From contig JAPORU010000083.1 in the NCBI GenBank assembly GCA_026710045.1, forward strand, positions 1-32,171: a stretch of DNA of 32,171 bases. Reading direction: 5' to 3'. The position numbers and the translations under genes were made by a program. The DNA is from Aestuariivita sp. Its GTDB lineage: Bacteria; Pseudomonadota; Alphaproteobacteria; Rhodobacterales; Rhodobacteraceae. Every line of letters begins with the position of its first letter. Within the stretch, counting starts at the first letter, position 1. Positions 8,344 through 20,887 of the stretch are shown here, in pieces. Under the pieces are notes generated by a model. That model was not told the origin of the DNA. It saw only the letters and a list, made by a program, of their open reading frames with translations, and did not search any database.

Positions 8344-8789
8344 AAGAGCCAAAATCGCTTTCCCGCGAGGATGTTGAAGAGCTACAGGCCATCGTGACCG
8401 AGAGGGACAGCACTTTAGCAGGAGGACTTGTGAAGCTGGAACTTCTCGAATCCGCTCGTACTCAGAACGAATTTGCATATGCAGAAGAGCGGGATATTTT
8501 CCAGCTCGCGGCGATCTATGCTCAGAGCATTGCGCAAAATCATGCCTTTGCCGATGCGAATAAGCGCACGGCGCTGATGGCCGCTGACGTGTTTCTGTAT
8601 GAAAACGGTTTTGAGTTGCAACGTGCAGACCGCACAGAACATGCCGACGTGATGGTGCAACTCGCCAACAAGAACATCACGCGCGAGAATGCTGCCGCGC
8701 ATTTTCAGGAGCATGCCCGCGAAATGGCTCGCGAGAAAACTTTGAGCGACCTTGGCGCAGAGCGTTCAGATCGTGAACACGAACGATAA
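8340..8789 (+). CDS. doc: Doc-family toxin (Fic fold)
   Basis: Doc toxins are Fic-fold kinases that phosphorylate and inactivate EF-Tu. The signature HAFADANKRT lies at residues 68-77 (His68, Asn74, Lys75, Arg76), matching the Doc motif HxFx(D/N)xNKR rather than the AMP-transferring Fic motif HPFxxGNG. The upstream helix FQLAAIYAQSIAQN and downstream AADVFLYENGFEL are typical. At 149 residues it is slightly longer than phage P1 Doc (126) because of a charged C-terminal tail (about 130-149). It overlaps phd by 4 bases. The toxin appears intact. Its end is only 22 bases from the IS1634-like remnant, which fits a mobile or accessory setting. Confidence 0.92.
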   Translation: MKEPKSLSREDVEELQAIVTERDSTLAGGLVKLELLESARTQNEFAYAEERDIFQLAAIYAQSIAQNHAFADANKRTALMAADVFLYENGFELQRADRTEHADVMVQLANKNITRENAAAHFQEHAREMAREKTLSDLGAERSDREHER

Positions 8790-8811
8790 TTTTCGAGGTA
8801 ATCTACAGCCA

Positions 8812-9467
8812 ATCTTTAACGTCTTGTGCAAGAAAGTCATGATATTCAATGCCTTAAAAAGACGTGGTGGCACACCAAACTTCGATGTCGGATTTTTTTG
8901 CGAGACCGCCGTGCGGCACGGTCTCCGGTAGTCTCAGACGATGGTCTTGCGCAGGTTCGGGGCCGGATGTACGATCGGCATCGCGTGATCGATCGCGGTC
9001 AGGTCGGCGTTCCGCAACGCCGTATTGCGGATATGCAATCGGCGTCCGTCGGGGCGGGCGAAGGCGGTGGTAATGCGCAAGAGGGAACGCAGGACATTGC
9101 GAATCGTCGTCCAGTGGGCTGTCAAACCGGTCTGGGTCCTGCGGGTGCAGAGGACCCGGATCGTCGGGGTCCGGTGATCACCGCGATGAAGAGAGGCCCA
9201 TCGGCGCGCCGACCCTTCAGGATGGTAGATGGGGCGCAGACCAAGCTCGGACATGCGGGAGCGGAAGACGGTTTCGACATCCGTGAGCATCGCATACGTC
9301 TTCCACATGACTTCCGCGGTCCAGTCGAGACAATTGGGGCGCAGACGATCGACGGCGAGCTTGTGCAGCATTGAGCCTTCGGATGGGTCAAGGGTCCACG
9401 CAATCGCCACCACTCGCGTGTTCTCCGGATCCGGTGTGACGGTCACGGTGGAATGCTGGGTGACCAC
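8812..9467 (-). mobile_element. IS1634-like insertion sequence remnant with decayed C-terminal transposase
   Basis: The minus strand from 9467 to 8934 reads as the C-terminal third of an IS1634-type transposase. It has MWKTYAMLTDVETVFRS, SELGLRPIYH, TGLTAHWTTIRNVLRSLLRITTAFARPDGRRLHIR and the end NLRKTIV. The middle segment (GRRADGPLFIAVI) is in another frame, so at least two frameshifts have occurred. The N-terminal two thirds and the other IS end are missing. The terminal bases from 8812 on match those from 31971 on with about three quarters identity, which fixes this IS end at about 8812. It is GC-rich. At about 9467 the IS homology stops abruptly and AT-rich DNA begins. It is non-functional. 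Confidence 0.85.
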
Positions 9468-9703
9468 GGCGTTCTCCTTTTGGTATTCCTTTTGCTCTTT
9501 CTTGGTGGTTCTTCGTATTGTGCCTTGGCAGTGTCAATTTCACCGTTGTCGCATAATGTATCCCAGTCGGCTTGTTTCTGATGTTCCGTGCAGGCAAACG
9601 AAAGCAGGCAGTTTGAAGCTCCATCTTCATTAAAATTGTAGATTGCTTCAATTGTTAGCGGTTCTTCGTTTTCAGGTACATCTCCTTGTTCGATTAGTAT
9701 CAT
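9443..9703 (-). CDS. Small acidic hypothetical ORF, doubtful, running into the IS remnant
   Basis: This is an 86-codon frame with an AT-rich, acidic N-terminus (MILIEQGDVPENEEPLTIEAIYNF) and two cysteines. Its last 10 codons or so run out of frame through the IS1634 relic, so the natural C-terminus has been lost if the gene was ever real. A GGGGA lies 4 bases before the ATG. I do not recognise it. Codon use is unlike that of the neighbouring IS but not diagnostic. It is listed because it fills a stretch that has no other explanation. Confidence 0.3.
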   Translation of the reverse strand: MILIEQGDVPENEEPLTIEAIYNFNEDGASNCLLSFACTEHQKQADWDTLCDNGEIDTAKAQYEEPPRKSKRNTKRRTPWSPSIPP

Positions 9704-9761
9704 CTATCCCCGTGCAATGTCAGTTGCAACATCAATAGAATTTGGGTTGGAGGAGGTGTTA

Positions 9762-9977
9762 GTGTCAGTTGTACAGCATGAAACCAAGTTGAGGCGAAAA
9801 GGAGTTCAAGAATATACTTCACGATTCAATCAGTCCACATATTCAGAACTTACAGATCAATCGACGACACTCTCGGCAATGACTACAGAGTTAACTGACG
9901 ATAAGGAATACATCGTACAATGGATTGACGCCAACATTCCGGAACCCAAACGCCCAAAATATGCAACAAGATACTAA
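9762..9977 (+). CDS. Small hypothetical ORF with a strong ribosome binding site
   Basis: A GTG at 9762 follows GGAGGAGG (9749-9756) by 5 bases and opens a 71-codon frame. The frame also extends upstream to an ATG at 9717, but that start lacks such a site. The product has a basic and polar N-terminal half (HETKLRRKGVQEYTSRF), a Ser/Thr-rich middle and a C-terminal DDKEYIVQWIDANIPEPKRPKY. No family is recognised and no membrane segment is present. It ends 57 bases before ribF. It may be a real small gene of the accessory segment or chance. Confidence 0.35.
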   Translation: MSVVQHETKLRRKGVQEYTSRFNQSTYSELTDQSTTLSAMTTELTDDKEYIVQWIDANIPEPKRPKYATRY

Positions 9978-10034
9978 AAGTAAGACAGTAACGAATGCTT
10001 GCCAAGATAGCGAGAGAGATGTAGCAAAGCCGTT

Positions 10035-10967
10035 ATGCGAATAATCCGGGATTTTCATTACGTCGAAACACATGATCGTGGCGCAAGTGCCGCCATCGGT
10101 AATTTCGATGGAGTCCATCTCGGACATCAGGCTGTCATCAATTTAGCACGCCAAGCAGATGAACGGATTCCCTTGGGTGTCGTGACGTTCGAACCGCATC
10201 CAAGAGAACATTTCGCTCCGGACTCTCCGCCTTTTCGCCTCATGAGTGCGCGCGCACGTGCATCCCGCCTAAAGAAATTAGGAGTAAAAAAGCTCTACGA
10301 ACTCAATTTTAACACCTCTCTCGCAACACTTTCCCCCGAAGAATTCGCCCAAAAGGTTATCCATCAAGGGCTCGGATTGTCACACATTGTGGTCGGCACC
10401 GATTTTTGCTTCGGGAAAGGCCGTGCCGGGAGTGCTGCAGACTTAAGACGATACGGGCAGGATTTCGGATTCTCCGTAACCATCGCAGACTTAATTGAAG
10501 ACGGCAACGAAACGATATCCTCAACCGCCATCCGTACCGCTCTCAGCAATGGGAATCCTAAAAAGGCCGCACAAATGTTAGGCCACTGGCATCGAATTGA
10601 AAGTGTCGTCGTTCGAGGAGAGCAACGGGGTCGAGAACTGGGATTCCCGACGGCAAACTTGTCCATTGAAGGATTGCACCCACCTATGTATGGGGTTTAC
10701 GCTGTATTGATCGATATCTTGGACGGACAACATCTTGGAGCCTATCAAGGTGTCGCTTCTCTTGGTGTTCGGCCAATGTTTGGAGAAAATCAGCCGAATC
10801 TCGAAACTTATCTGTTTGACTTCTCAGGGGATCTCTACGGAACCACGTTATCCATCGGGTTTGTTGACTTTCTCCGACCCGAAAAAACATTTGACACGCA
10901 GAACGAATTGATCGCTCAAATGGCCCACGATTGCCACCAAGCTCGGACCAAACTGAGGACACCGTGA
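10035..10967 (+). CDS. ribF: Bifunctional riboflavin kinase / FAD synthetase
   Basis: RibF converts riboflavin to FMN and FMN to FAD. The N-terminal adenylyltransferase domain (about 1-170) carries GNFDGVHLGH at 22-31, VTFEPHP at about 50-56 and ISSTAIR at 161-167. The C-terminal riboflavin kinase domain has RGRELGFPTANL (PTAN at 205-208) and NLETYLFDF with the catalytic Glu at about 257. At 310 residues it is full length. No FMN riboswitch signature is visible upstream. The ribosome site before the ATG is poor (GAGAGAG too far upstream), so expression may be modest. Its stop overlaps the next gene as GTGA, so ribF, the ycgN-like gene and the aldolase gene form one operon. Confidence 0.95.
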   Translation: MRIIRDFHYVETHDRGASAAIGNFDGVHLGHQAVINLARQADERIPLGVVTFEPHPREHFAPDSPPFRLMSARARASRLKKLGVKKLYELNFNTSLATLSPEEFAQKVIHQGLGLSHIVVGTDFCFGKGRAGSAADLRRYGQDFGFSVTIADLIEDGNETISSTAIRTALSNGNPKKAAQMLGHWHRIESVVVRGEQRGRELGFPTANLSIEGLHPPMYGVYAVLIDILDGQHLGAYQGVASLGVRPMFGENQPNLETYLFDFSGDLYGTTLSIGFVDFLRPEKTFDTQNELIAQMAHDCHQARTKLRTP

Positions 10968-11434
10968 TCAACGAAATCGAGCGACGTGATATCGAACCAC
11001 AGTTTTGGAAACACAAGAAACTGCAGCATATGACACCAAAGGAATGGGAATCGCTCTGCGATGGTTGCGGCAAATGCTGCATGAACAAACTTGAGGACTC
11101 TGAGAGCGGAGAAGTAGAATTCACCACCGTCGCATGCCGGTTGTTTGATGACACGACATGCCTGTGTGCGTGTTATCCGATACGACATCAATTCGTCCCG
11201 AATTGCGTTGTACTCCGTCCATCCAATATTGCCGCACATCTTTACTGGTTGCCCCAAACCTGTGCATATCGGCTCATTTACGAAAACAAGCCGCTCTACA
11301 GCTGGCATCCGTTGAATTCCGGATCTCAAGAAACCGTCCATGCGGCTGGCGTATCAATGCAAGACAAGACAATACCCGAGTTCGCGGTCACAGTCGAGCA
11401 CTGGGAAGATTATATTATCGAAGAACCCATATAA
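10964..11434 (+). CDS. YcgN-type cysteine-cluster protein (UPF0260/YkgJ superfamily)
   Basis: The protein of 156 residues belongs to the YcgN/UPF0260 family. Its key feature is CDGCGKCC (Cys32, 35, 38, 39), followed by Cys58, 66, 68, 70 and 81, a set able to bind zinc or an iron-sulphur cluster. The conserved segment PxxWHPLNSGS and the end EHWEDYIIEEPI fit the family. The molecular function is unknown. The GTG at 10964 is chosen because it overlaps the ribF stop (GTGA). The frame runs back to a TTG at 10931, but that would overlap ribF by 37 bases and adds no family similarity. The next gene begins 1 base after its stop. Confidence 0.88.
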   Translation: MINEIERRDIEPQFWKHKKLQHMTPKEWESLCDGCGKCCMNKLEDSESGEVEFTTVACRLFDDTTCLCACYPIRHQFVPNCVVLRPSNIAAHLYWLPQTCAYRLIYENKPLYSWHPLNSGSQETVHAAGVSMQDKTIPEFAVTVEHWEDYIIEEPI

Positions 11435-11435
11435 T

Positions 11436-12467
11436 ATGTATTTTGCCTCCGATAACTCTGGACCGGTCTGTCCGGAAATTCTTCACGCTCTCACACGTGC
11501 CAATCATGCATTTGCCCCCTCCTACGGTGCAGATGACATAACCCAACAGGCACAAACACGGGTGCGCGAAAAATTTGAAGCTCCAGACGCAGCCATCTAT
11601 CTGGTGGCAACCGGCAGTGCCGCAAATGTTCTTGCCTTATCGGCTCTGAGCGAACCTTGGGAGACAATATTTTGTACGGCTGACTCGCATATTCATCAAG
11701 ATGAATGTAACGCGATTGAGTTCTTCGGCGGCAACAAGCTTACACTCGTCCAGGGCGATGACAAAATCAACCCGGAAGCCTTGCATGAGGAAATATTACG
11801 ACAAGAACAACGAGGTGTACATGGCCCGCAACGCGGACCCGTATCCATAACCCAGATCACAGAAAAAGGATCACTTTATTCGCTCGATGAACTCCACAGC
11901 TTAACCCATGTTGCACACGAATTCAATCTACCAGTACATATGGACGGAGCCCGTTTCGCGAATGCACTGGTCGCCCTGGGATGTTCACCGGCGGACATGA
12001 CATGGAAGGCCGGAATCGATGTCGTCAGTTTCGGCGGAACCAAGAATGGCTGCCTTCAACTCGAAGCTGTGATATTCTTTGACCCGGGAAAGGCCCGAGA
12101 ATTCGAACTGCGTCGAAAGCGCGGTGCACATCTCTTGTCCAAGCACCGATTCATCGCAGCACAAATGGTCGAATACCTTCGCGAGGATCTCTGGCTGCGG
12201 TGTGCCCGGAACGCGAACGCTCGAGCCCGGCAATTGGCGGAAGGATTACAGCAGGCAAATTTTACCTTGCTTGCTATGCCAAGAGCAAATATGGTTTTTG
12301 CCAAGATGTCTCGGGCAACCTACCAACGTCTAAAGGAGGCCGGAGTCACATTTTATCTCTGGAATTCAATGGAAGAAGGACCGGCAGAGGAGACCATCAC
12401 GGCCCGCTTTGTCTGTGATTGGTTCATAACCCCCGAGCAGATCGACGAATTTCTACAACTGATTTAA
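11436..12467 (+). CDS. ltaE: Low-specificity L-threonine aldolase family protein (PLP)
   Basis: This PLP enzyme splits threonine or allo-threonine into glycine and acetaldehyde. The protein of 343 residues begins MYFASDNSGPVCPEI, with SYGADDITQQAQ at about 29-40. HMDGARFANA at about 168-177 contains the PLP-pyridine Asp170, and SFGGTKNGC has the Schiff-base lysine at position 203. The HIHQDECNAIEFFGGNKL block is typical of the family. The frame is open upstream to 11340, inside the ycgN-like gene, but the family start and the 1-base spacing after its TAA point to the ATG at 11436. It is the last gene of the ribF operon. Some relatives act on phenylserine, so substrate range is uncertain. Confidence 0.92.
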   Translation: MYFASDNSGPVCPEILHALTRANHAFAPSYGADDITQQAQTRVREKFEAPDAAIYLVATGSAANVLALSALSEPWETIFCTADSHIHQDECNAIEFFGGNKLTLVQGDDKINPEALHEEILRQEQRGVHGPQRGPVSITQITEKGSLYSLDELHSLTHVAHEFNLPVHMDGARFANALVALGCSPADMTWKAGIDVVSFGGTKNGCLQLEAVIFFDPGKAREFELRRKRGAHLLSKHRFIAAQMVEYLREDLWLRCARNANARARQLAEGLQQANFTLLAMPRANMVFAKMSRATYQRLKEAGVTFYLWNSMEEGPAEETITARFVCDWFITPEQIDEFLQLI

Positions 12468-12483
12468 CCACACCCAAAATCCT

Positions 12484-12728
12484 CGTTACGTATAAAATAA
12501 CGAACGGACGTAACGTCAATCAAAACAATTCGGCAAGGAGACAAACCCGAACTCTCCGATACACATCAATGTATCAAACAAACATGTCAACCGCTCAGTC
12601 CCATTCTTTGAACCGAGTGGGTTCCTTCGATGCAAACCGTAAGAAATTTCGGTATAGAAACCTCACCACTCTGATCATTCGATTTTGGACAGATGTGACT
12701 GCCTTCGCTTCCCCTTGTCGTCCAAAAT
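12484..12728 (+). promoter_or_regulatory. Structured leader upstream of prs with serial inverted repeats
   Basis: The 308-base spacer before prs has no coding frame of note but several perfect inverted repeats in a row. They are CGTTACGT/ACGTAACG (12484-12491 and 12508-12515), GATACA/TGTATC (12558-12563 and 12570-12575), GAACC/GGTTC (12610-12614 and 12620-12624), ACCG/CGGT (12636-12639 and 12650-12653) and ATTTTGGAC/GTCCAAAAT (12682-12690 and 12720-12728). The first may also act as a terminator stem for ltaE, although no T-run follows. A TATAGA near 12653-12658 could be a -10. No known riboswitch class is recognised. A structured 5' UTR or small RNA is inferred. Confidence 0.4.
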
Positions 12729-12775
12729 GGACACCCTGTTTTCGCTTCAAGCTGCCGCAATAGAGAATTCTTCCA

Positions 12776-13795
12776 ATGCCAAACCATTTTGACCCGAAGT
12801 TGATTTCTGGTAACGCGAACCGGCCCCTTGCCAACGCAATCACCCGACGCATGACCCTCCACAGAGGTGTCCCAATAAAGCTTGTCGATACCCGCGTCGA
12901 ACGATTTAGCGATGGTGAAATTTTTGTCGAAGTCTTCGAAAATGTCCGTGGCGAAGACATGTTCATCATTCAACCGACGTCCAATCCAGCGAATGACCAT
13001 CTCATGGAACTTCTGATAATGTGTGACACATTAACACGATCTTCCGCCAGCCGTATTACGGCAGTCATTCCCTACTTTGGCTATGCCCGCCAAGATCGCA
13101 GAAGTAAGGCGCGAACGCCTATTTCAGCCAAACTGATCGCAAATATGCTGATCAGCGCAGGTGTTGAGAGAGTATTGACGATGGACTTGCATGCCGCTCA
13201 AATTCAAGGGTTCTTTGATATCCCCGTTGATAATTTATATGCCTCTCCGATTTTTGCCTTAGATATCCGGCATACATTCCAGGATCAGCTTGATCAACTG
13301 ATGGTGATCAGCCCGGATGTTGGTGGTGTTGCACGGGCTCGGGAACTCGCCAAACGAGTCGATGCCCCTTTAGCCATCGTGGACAAGCGCCGTGAAAAAC
13401 CCGGCGAAATCGCTGAAATGACGATCATCGGTGATGTGGCTGACCGCATATGTCTCATTGTCGATGACATCTGCGACACAGCCGGGACCCTTCGAAAGGC
13501 TGCCGAAGTCCTCAAACAAAACGGTGCAAAAGAAGTGCATGCCTACATCAGCCACGGTGTATTGAGCGGTCCGGCCGTCGAGAGAATCGTGGGTTCTGTC
13601 ATGAAGTCCCTCGTCATTACAGACACGATCAATCCAAAATCGGAAACGCTTGAAGCACCCAATATTCGCGTGCTCCCTACCGCACCCATATTCGCCCAGG
13701 CTATTCTAAACATCTGGAGCGGAACCAGTGTGTCGTCACTGTTTGAGGCGGAGACACTCTTACCCATTTACGAATCCCTCTACATGTCGCCCTAA
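12776..13795 (+). CDS. prs: Ribose-phosphate pyrophosphokinase (PRPP synthetase)
   Basis: The enzyme makes PRPP from ribose 5-phosphate and ATP for nucleotide, histidine and NAD synthesis. Class I motifs are present: SGNANRPLA at about 11-19, [10 protein letters not shown] at about 43-52, [10 protein letters not shown] at 100-109, [11 protein letters not shown] at 137-147, and the PRPP loop [10 protein letters not shown] at 229-238. At 339 residues it is about 20 longer than most, with a short N-terminal addition and a tail after VSSLF. Both look like natural extensions because the frame is clean. The ribosome site is weak (GAGAA), and the upstream region is unusually structured. An IS66 relic begins 5 bases after the stop codon. 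Confidence 0.96.
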   Translation: MPNHFDPKLISGNANRPLANAITRRMTLHRGVPIKLVDTRVERFSDGEIFVEVFENVRGEDMFIIQPTSNPANDHLMELLIMCDTLTRSSASRITAVIPYFGYARQDRRSKARTPISAKLIANMLISAGVERVLTMDLHAAQIQGFFDIPVDNLYASPIFALDIRHTFQDQLDQLMVISPDVGGVARARELAKRVDAPLAIVDKRREKPGEIAEMTIIGDVADRICLIVDDICDTAGTLRKAAEVLKQNGAKEVHAYISHGVLSGPAVERIVGSVMKSLVITDTINPKSETLEAPNIRVLPTAPIFAQAILNIWSGTSVSSLFEAETLLPIYESLYMSP

Positions 13796-13799
13796 ACAT

Positions 13800-14338
13800 A
13801 TGGATGAAACGGGGATACGTGTGGAAGGAACACTTCACTGGCGGCCTGTCGCCTGTACCACGCTCCTGACCTTTTTCTGGATTGGCGCCGGGCATTGGGA
13901 AGGCGAGAGGCGATGGGATGCGCGACGCCACCGGCCGCGCGGTCCATGACTTCTGGAAGCCGTACTATACGATCCCCGGGGTGCAGCACGCGCTCTGTGT
14001 CGCGCACATTTTGAGAGAACTTGAGAACCGGGTGGAGTGGGATGATGAACGCTGGGCCGCAGACTGAGCCGCAGACCTGGCGATCGTGTTAAGAGACGCG
14101 ATTCACCGCTGCAACCCGGCCGACGGTCCGCCGTTGCCACCTTATGTCATCGACTTGATCGGGACCGCGTATGATCGGCATGGGACGGAGGGTCTTCGGT
14201 ATCATGAGTCACTTCCTCCATTGGTGTCAACCGGACGCCGCGGACGCCGGACGCAAACAAGGGTGGAATAGGCTCGACACGCTCCGTCGTTCGCCGCACG
14301 AGCTGTCGGCTGCACTCATCACGGACGCCCAGAGATAA
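13800..14338 (+). mobile_element. IS66-family transposase relic (internal to C-terminal part)
   Basis: A broken IS66 transposase is readable in pieces. DETGIRVEGTLHWRPVACT starts at 13800. After a frameshift comes GRAVHDFWKPYYTIPGVQHALCVAHILRELE (about 13935-14030), then a TGA at 14065, then more of the same frame to about 14240. After another shift a NRLDTLRRSPHELSAAL segment ends at a stop at 14338. Catalytic Asp residues are present in the DETG and GRAVHD blocks, but the N-terminal half and final helical part are absent. It is clearly non-functional and GC-rich. The relic starts inside the transposase only 5 bases past prs, so a deletion has joined prs to IS internal sequence. Confidence 0.88.
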
Positions 14339-14728
14339 TCCAGCATACGTCTCAACCCTTTCCCGCTCGTGGCGTCCCATCACGGGCACCGGTCACAGCA
14401 TCGCAGGTACCGAGAGTCACGGTACGACCCGTCGTCATTCAGAACGACAGTTGGTTGCACGGATGATGATATTCCGCTAAAAAAAATTAACTGTTGGGGT
14501 GCTGAATAGTTACAATTTGATTAAAAAAACGACGATCCGAAAACCACCGTCTTGCTCAATGTTATCACGTCAAAGAATGACGTGTATTACCCCTTCAACC
14601 CAGTTCAAACCGCCATAGGTAGAAAAACCATGGATTGCGTCACTAAAATAAGCGCACCGCTCTTCTGCACAGTCAAATTTAAGGAGCAATAGCATCGGGA
14701 AGACCCCAGATCATCGTCTACCGACCTG
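14339..14728. other. Gene-free spacer between the IS66 relic and atpC
   Basis: The first 100 bases are GC-rich and probably still IS66 DNA. They include a hairpin GTACCG-N7-CGGTAC at 14407-14425. From about 14475 the sequence turns AT-rich with A-runs and no credible frame. I see no clear terminator for the ATP synthase operon, which runs into this region on the minus strand. Confidence 0.45.
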
Positions 14729-15136
14729 CTAACCGAAAACATACGCTTCAAGAATCTCTAAATCGGCGACCACCTTCGCAGCAACATCACGGCTGTGTTC
14801 CTGCGTCGTCTCAGAGGACTGCAACGCATCTTTGGCTTGTGCGAGCATGTTCTCGTACATTGCGCGATCAAACTCTGTCGTCGCTACCGCTTTCTCCGCG
14901 AGTACCGAGACACCCTTATCACCAATCTCGACAAACCCACCAAAGACAATATACTCTTTCCGATCTTGATCCGCGTCCACTACCACCACACCCGGCCGCA
15001 ACGTCGAAATCAACGGAGCATGATTGGACATGACGGTCATATCACCGTCTACACCGGGAATCTGGACAGCCTTTGCCGCCACTGACACGAGATGCCGTTC
15101 CGGACTGACAAGACTGAATTCAACAGTATCCACCAC
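14729..15136 (-). CDS. atpC: ATP synthase F1 epsilon subunit
   Basis: This is the inhibitory central-stalk subunit of F1. The N-terminal beta-sandwich is recognisable from VEFSLVSPERHLVS, GVDGDMTVMSNHAPLISTLRPG and VFGGFVEI. A helical C-terminal part of about 45 residues follows. I prefer the GTG at 15136 because AGGGG lies 9 bases upstream and the family start is close to that point. A TTG at 15145 would add three codons. It follows the atpD stop by a few bases as the last gene of atpHAGDC, the usual place. It is about 135 residues, normal length. Confidence 0.93.
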   Translation of the reverse strand: MVDTVEFSLVSPERHLVSVAAKAVQIPGVDGDMTVMSNHAPLISTLRPGVVVVDADQDRKEYIVFGGFVEIGDKGVSVLAEKAVATTEFDRAMYENMLAQAKDALQSSETTQEHSRDVAAKVVADLEILEAYVFG

Positions 15137-15148
15137 AGCATTCAACCC

Positions 15149-17471
<2,323 letters not shown>

Positions 17472-17482
17472 ACTGTGATGTC

Positions 17483-19587
<2,105 letters not shown>

Positions 19588-20020
19588 ATCGGACCTTTCT
19601 TGTTTCTCAATCGCGCTCTTACCACCGTGAATGATCTGTATTCACCGAGGCTACCAAATCGTTATAAGATAGATCCCAGTTGCGGACCGCGTCCTATGAG
19701 GCGAGGCTTGAATGCTGAATATTTCGCCGGCATGTATCAGAGGGTCACTCATTCAGCAATCGAAAAATGTATCCGGCCGGCTGGATCCTGATCGTTTCAC
19801 AGCGATCATTATCTTTAGTCGATAAACGACCCAACATCGTCAGGACAGACAACAGACACGCTCACACCAGTCACGACTCCTCCCCTGCCCCTGCCAAATC
19901 ATAATCCATGGATTCTTTAGGTCGATACCATCAAAAACTTGCAGCCAAACGGTACCAGATCCATCCATCAGATCCATCCCGAGCCTGTCATCACCGCATT
20001 CGGAGAAAGCCGAAATTCCA
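19588..20020. other. Spacer upstream of atpH, likely containing the atp promoter
   Basis: About 430 bases without a convincing gene. A minus-strand TTATAAC near 19662-19668 could be a -10 for the atp operon, but no matching -35 is clear. A 10-base repeat CAGATCCATC occurs twice (19956-19965 and 19969-19978), 13 bases apart. A frame at 19840-20061 on the minus strand overlaps the methyltransferase end and is not accepted as a gene. Confidence 0.4.
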
Positions 20021-20815
20021 TCAGCAGCCTCTATACAGAGCGCGGATGTCGTGACGGTCACAATACCACGTAACAGGTTTCGCCGCCGGTCTTGATAGTC
20101 CCTCTAACGCACCAAGTTGCGACTTAACTTCCGTTCTCACCGCTTTCCCTTTTGGATTCATGACCCTCTTTGATACTTCGATAATGAACACGCCACCGGC
20201 CAGAAATCGCGGCAAATGCCGCCCCATTCGTTCCATTAACCCCGCCGACTTCACCCAGAACCGACGGGTCGAAGGAATCTGATAGAGAACAGAAAAATGT
20301 TGCTCGATTGCAAAGTGATGCATGCGTAACTGCTTCTCGACCTGGCCAAGAGTGTAGGGTCGTCCATAGCCAAACGGTGTCCGATCACTCCGTGACCAAA
20401 GACCCGCACGATTTGGAACAAAAAACAGCGCCCGACCACCCGGGCCAAGTGCCCGCCAACATTCATCAAGAACAACCGACGGTTGCTCGGATGTTTCCAG
20501 GCCATGCAAAATCAGCAATTTATCCACGTGACCGGTTTCAACCGGCCACGCAGTCTCTTCGACCAAAACCGACGCATTAAGACCGTCCGCGGGCCACGGC
20601 ATCACGCCTTGCGGCCCCGGCATCATCGCGATGATCCGACGCGCCTCCTGAAGATAGGGACGCAGGAGCGGGACTGCAAATCCGAAACCCGCAACGGTTT
20701 GCCCCTTGGCCTCAGGCCATATTTCCTTGACACGCGTTCTCAATACCGACTGGACCGACCGCCCCATCGTACTCCGATAATAGAAATCTCTGAGATCCTG
20801 GACATCGAAGTGCAT
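20021..20815 (-). CDS. Class I SAM-dependent methyltransferase-like protein
   Basis: The 264-residue protein has a weak Rossmann start (VAGFGFAVPLL at about 41-51), an acidic middle with VDKLLILHGLE, then LDECWRALGPGGRALFFVPNRAGLWSRSDRTPFGYGRPYT, which is the post-motif region of Methyltransf_11 proteins. The first glycine-rich motif is AGFGFA rather than GxGxG, as is common in this gloB-linked alphaproteobacterial family. The substrate is unknown. It is divergent from gloB across 72 bases, a conserved arrangement in Alphaproteobacteria that suggests a shared control region. GGATTAA precedes the ATG by 6 bases. Confidence 0.82.
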   Translation of the reverse strand: MHFDVQDLRDFYYRSTMGRSVQSVLRTRVKEIWPEAKGQTVAGFGFAVPLLRPYLQEARRIIAMMPGPQGVMPWPADGLNASVLVEETAWPVETGHVDKLLILHGLETSEQPSVVLDECWRALGPGGRALFFVPNRAGLWSRSDRTPFGYGRPYTLGQVEKQLRMHHFAIEQHFSVLYQIPSTRRFWVKSAGLMERMGRHLPRFLAGGVFIIEVSKRVMNPKGKAVRTEVKSQLGALEGLSRPAAKPVTWYCDRHDIRALYRGC

Positions 20816-20887
20816 TGCACTTAATCCGTAAATCTGTTAGAGAAAATCACAGATACACCGAACTGTGAAACCGGAAATTCGGATGCC

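Noticed and set aside
9978..10034. FMN riboswitch upstream of ribF
   Set aside because: The spacer is only 57 bases and lacks the conserved AGGGUGAAAUUC-type elements.
19840..20061. 73-codon minus-strand ORF between atpH and the methyltransferase gene
   Set aside because: It overlaps the end of the methyltransferase gene in another frame, has no family resemblance and its glycine/aspartate run arises from a local DNA repeat.
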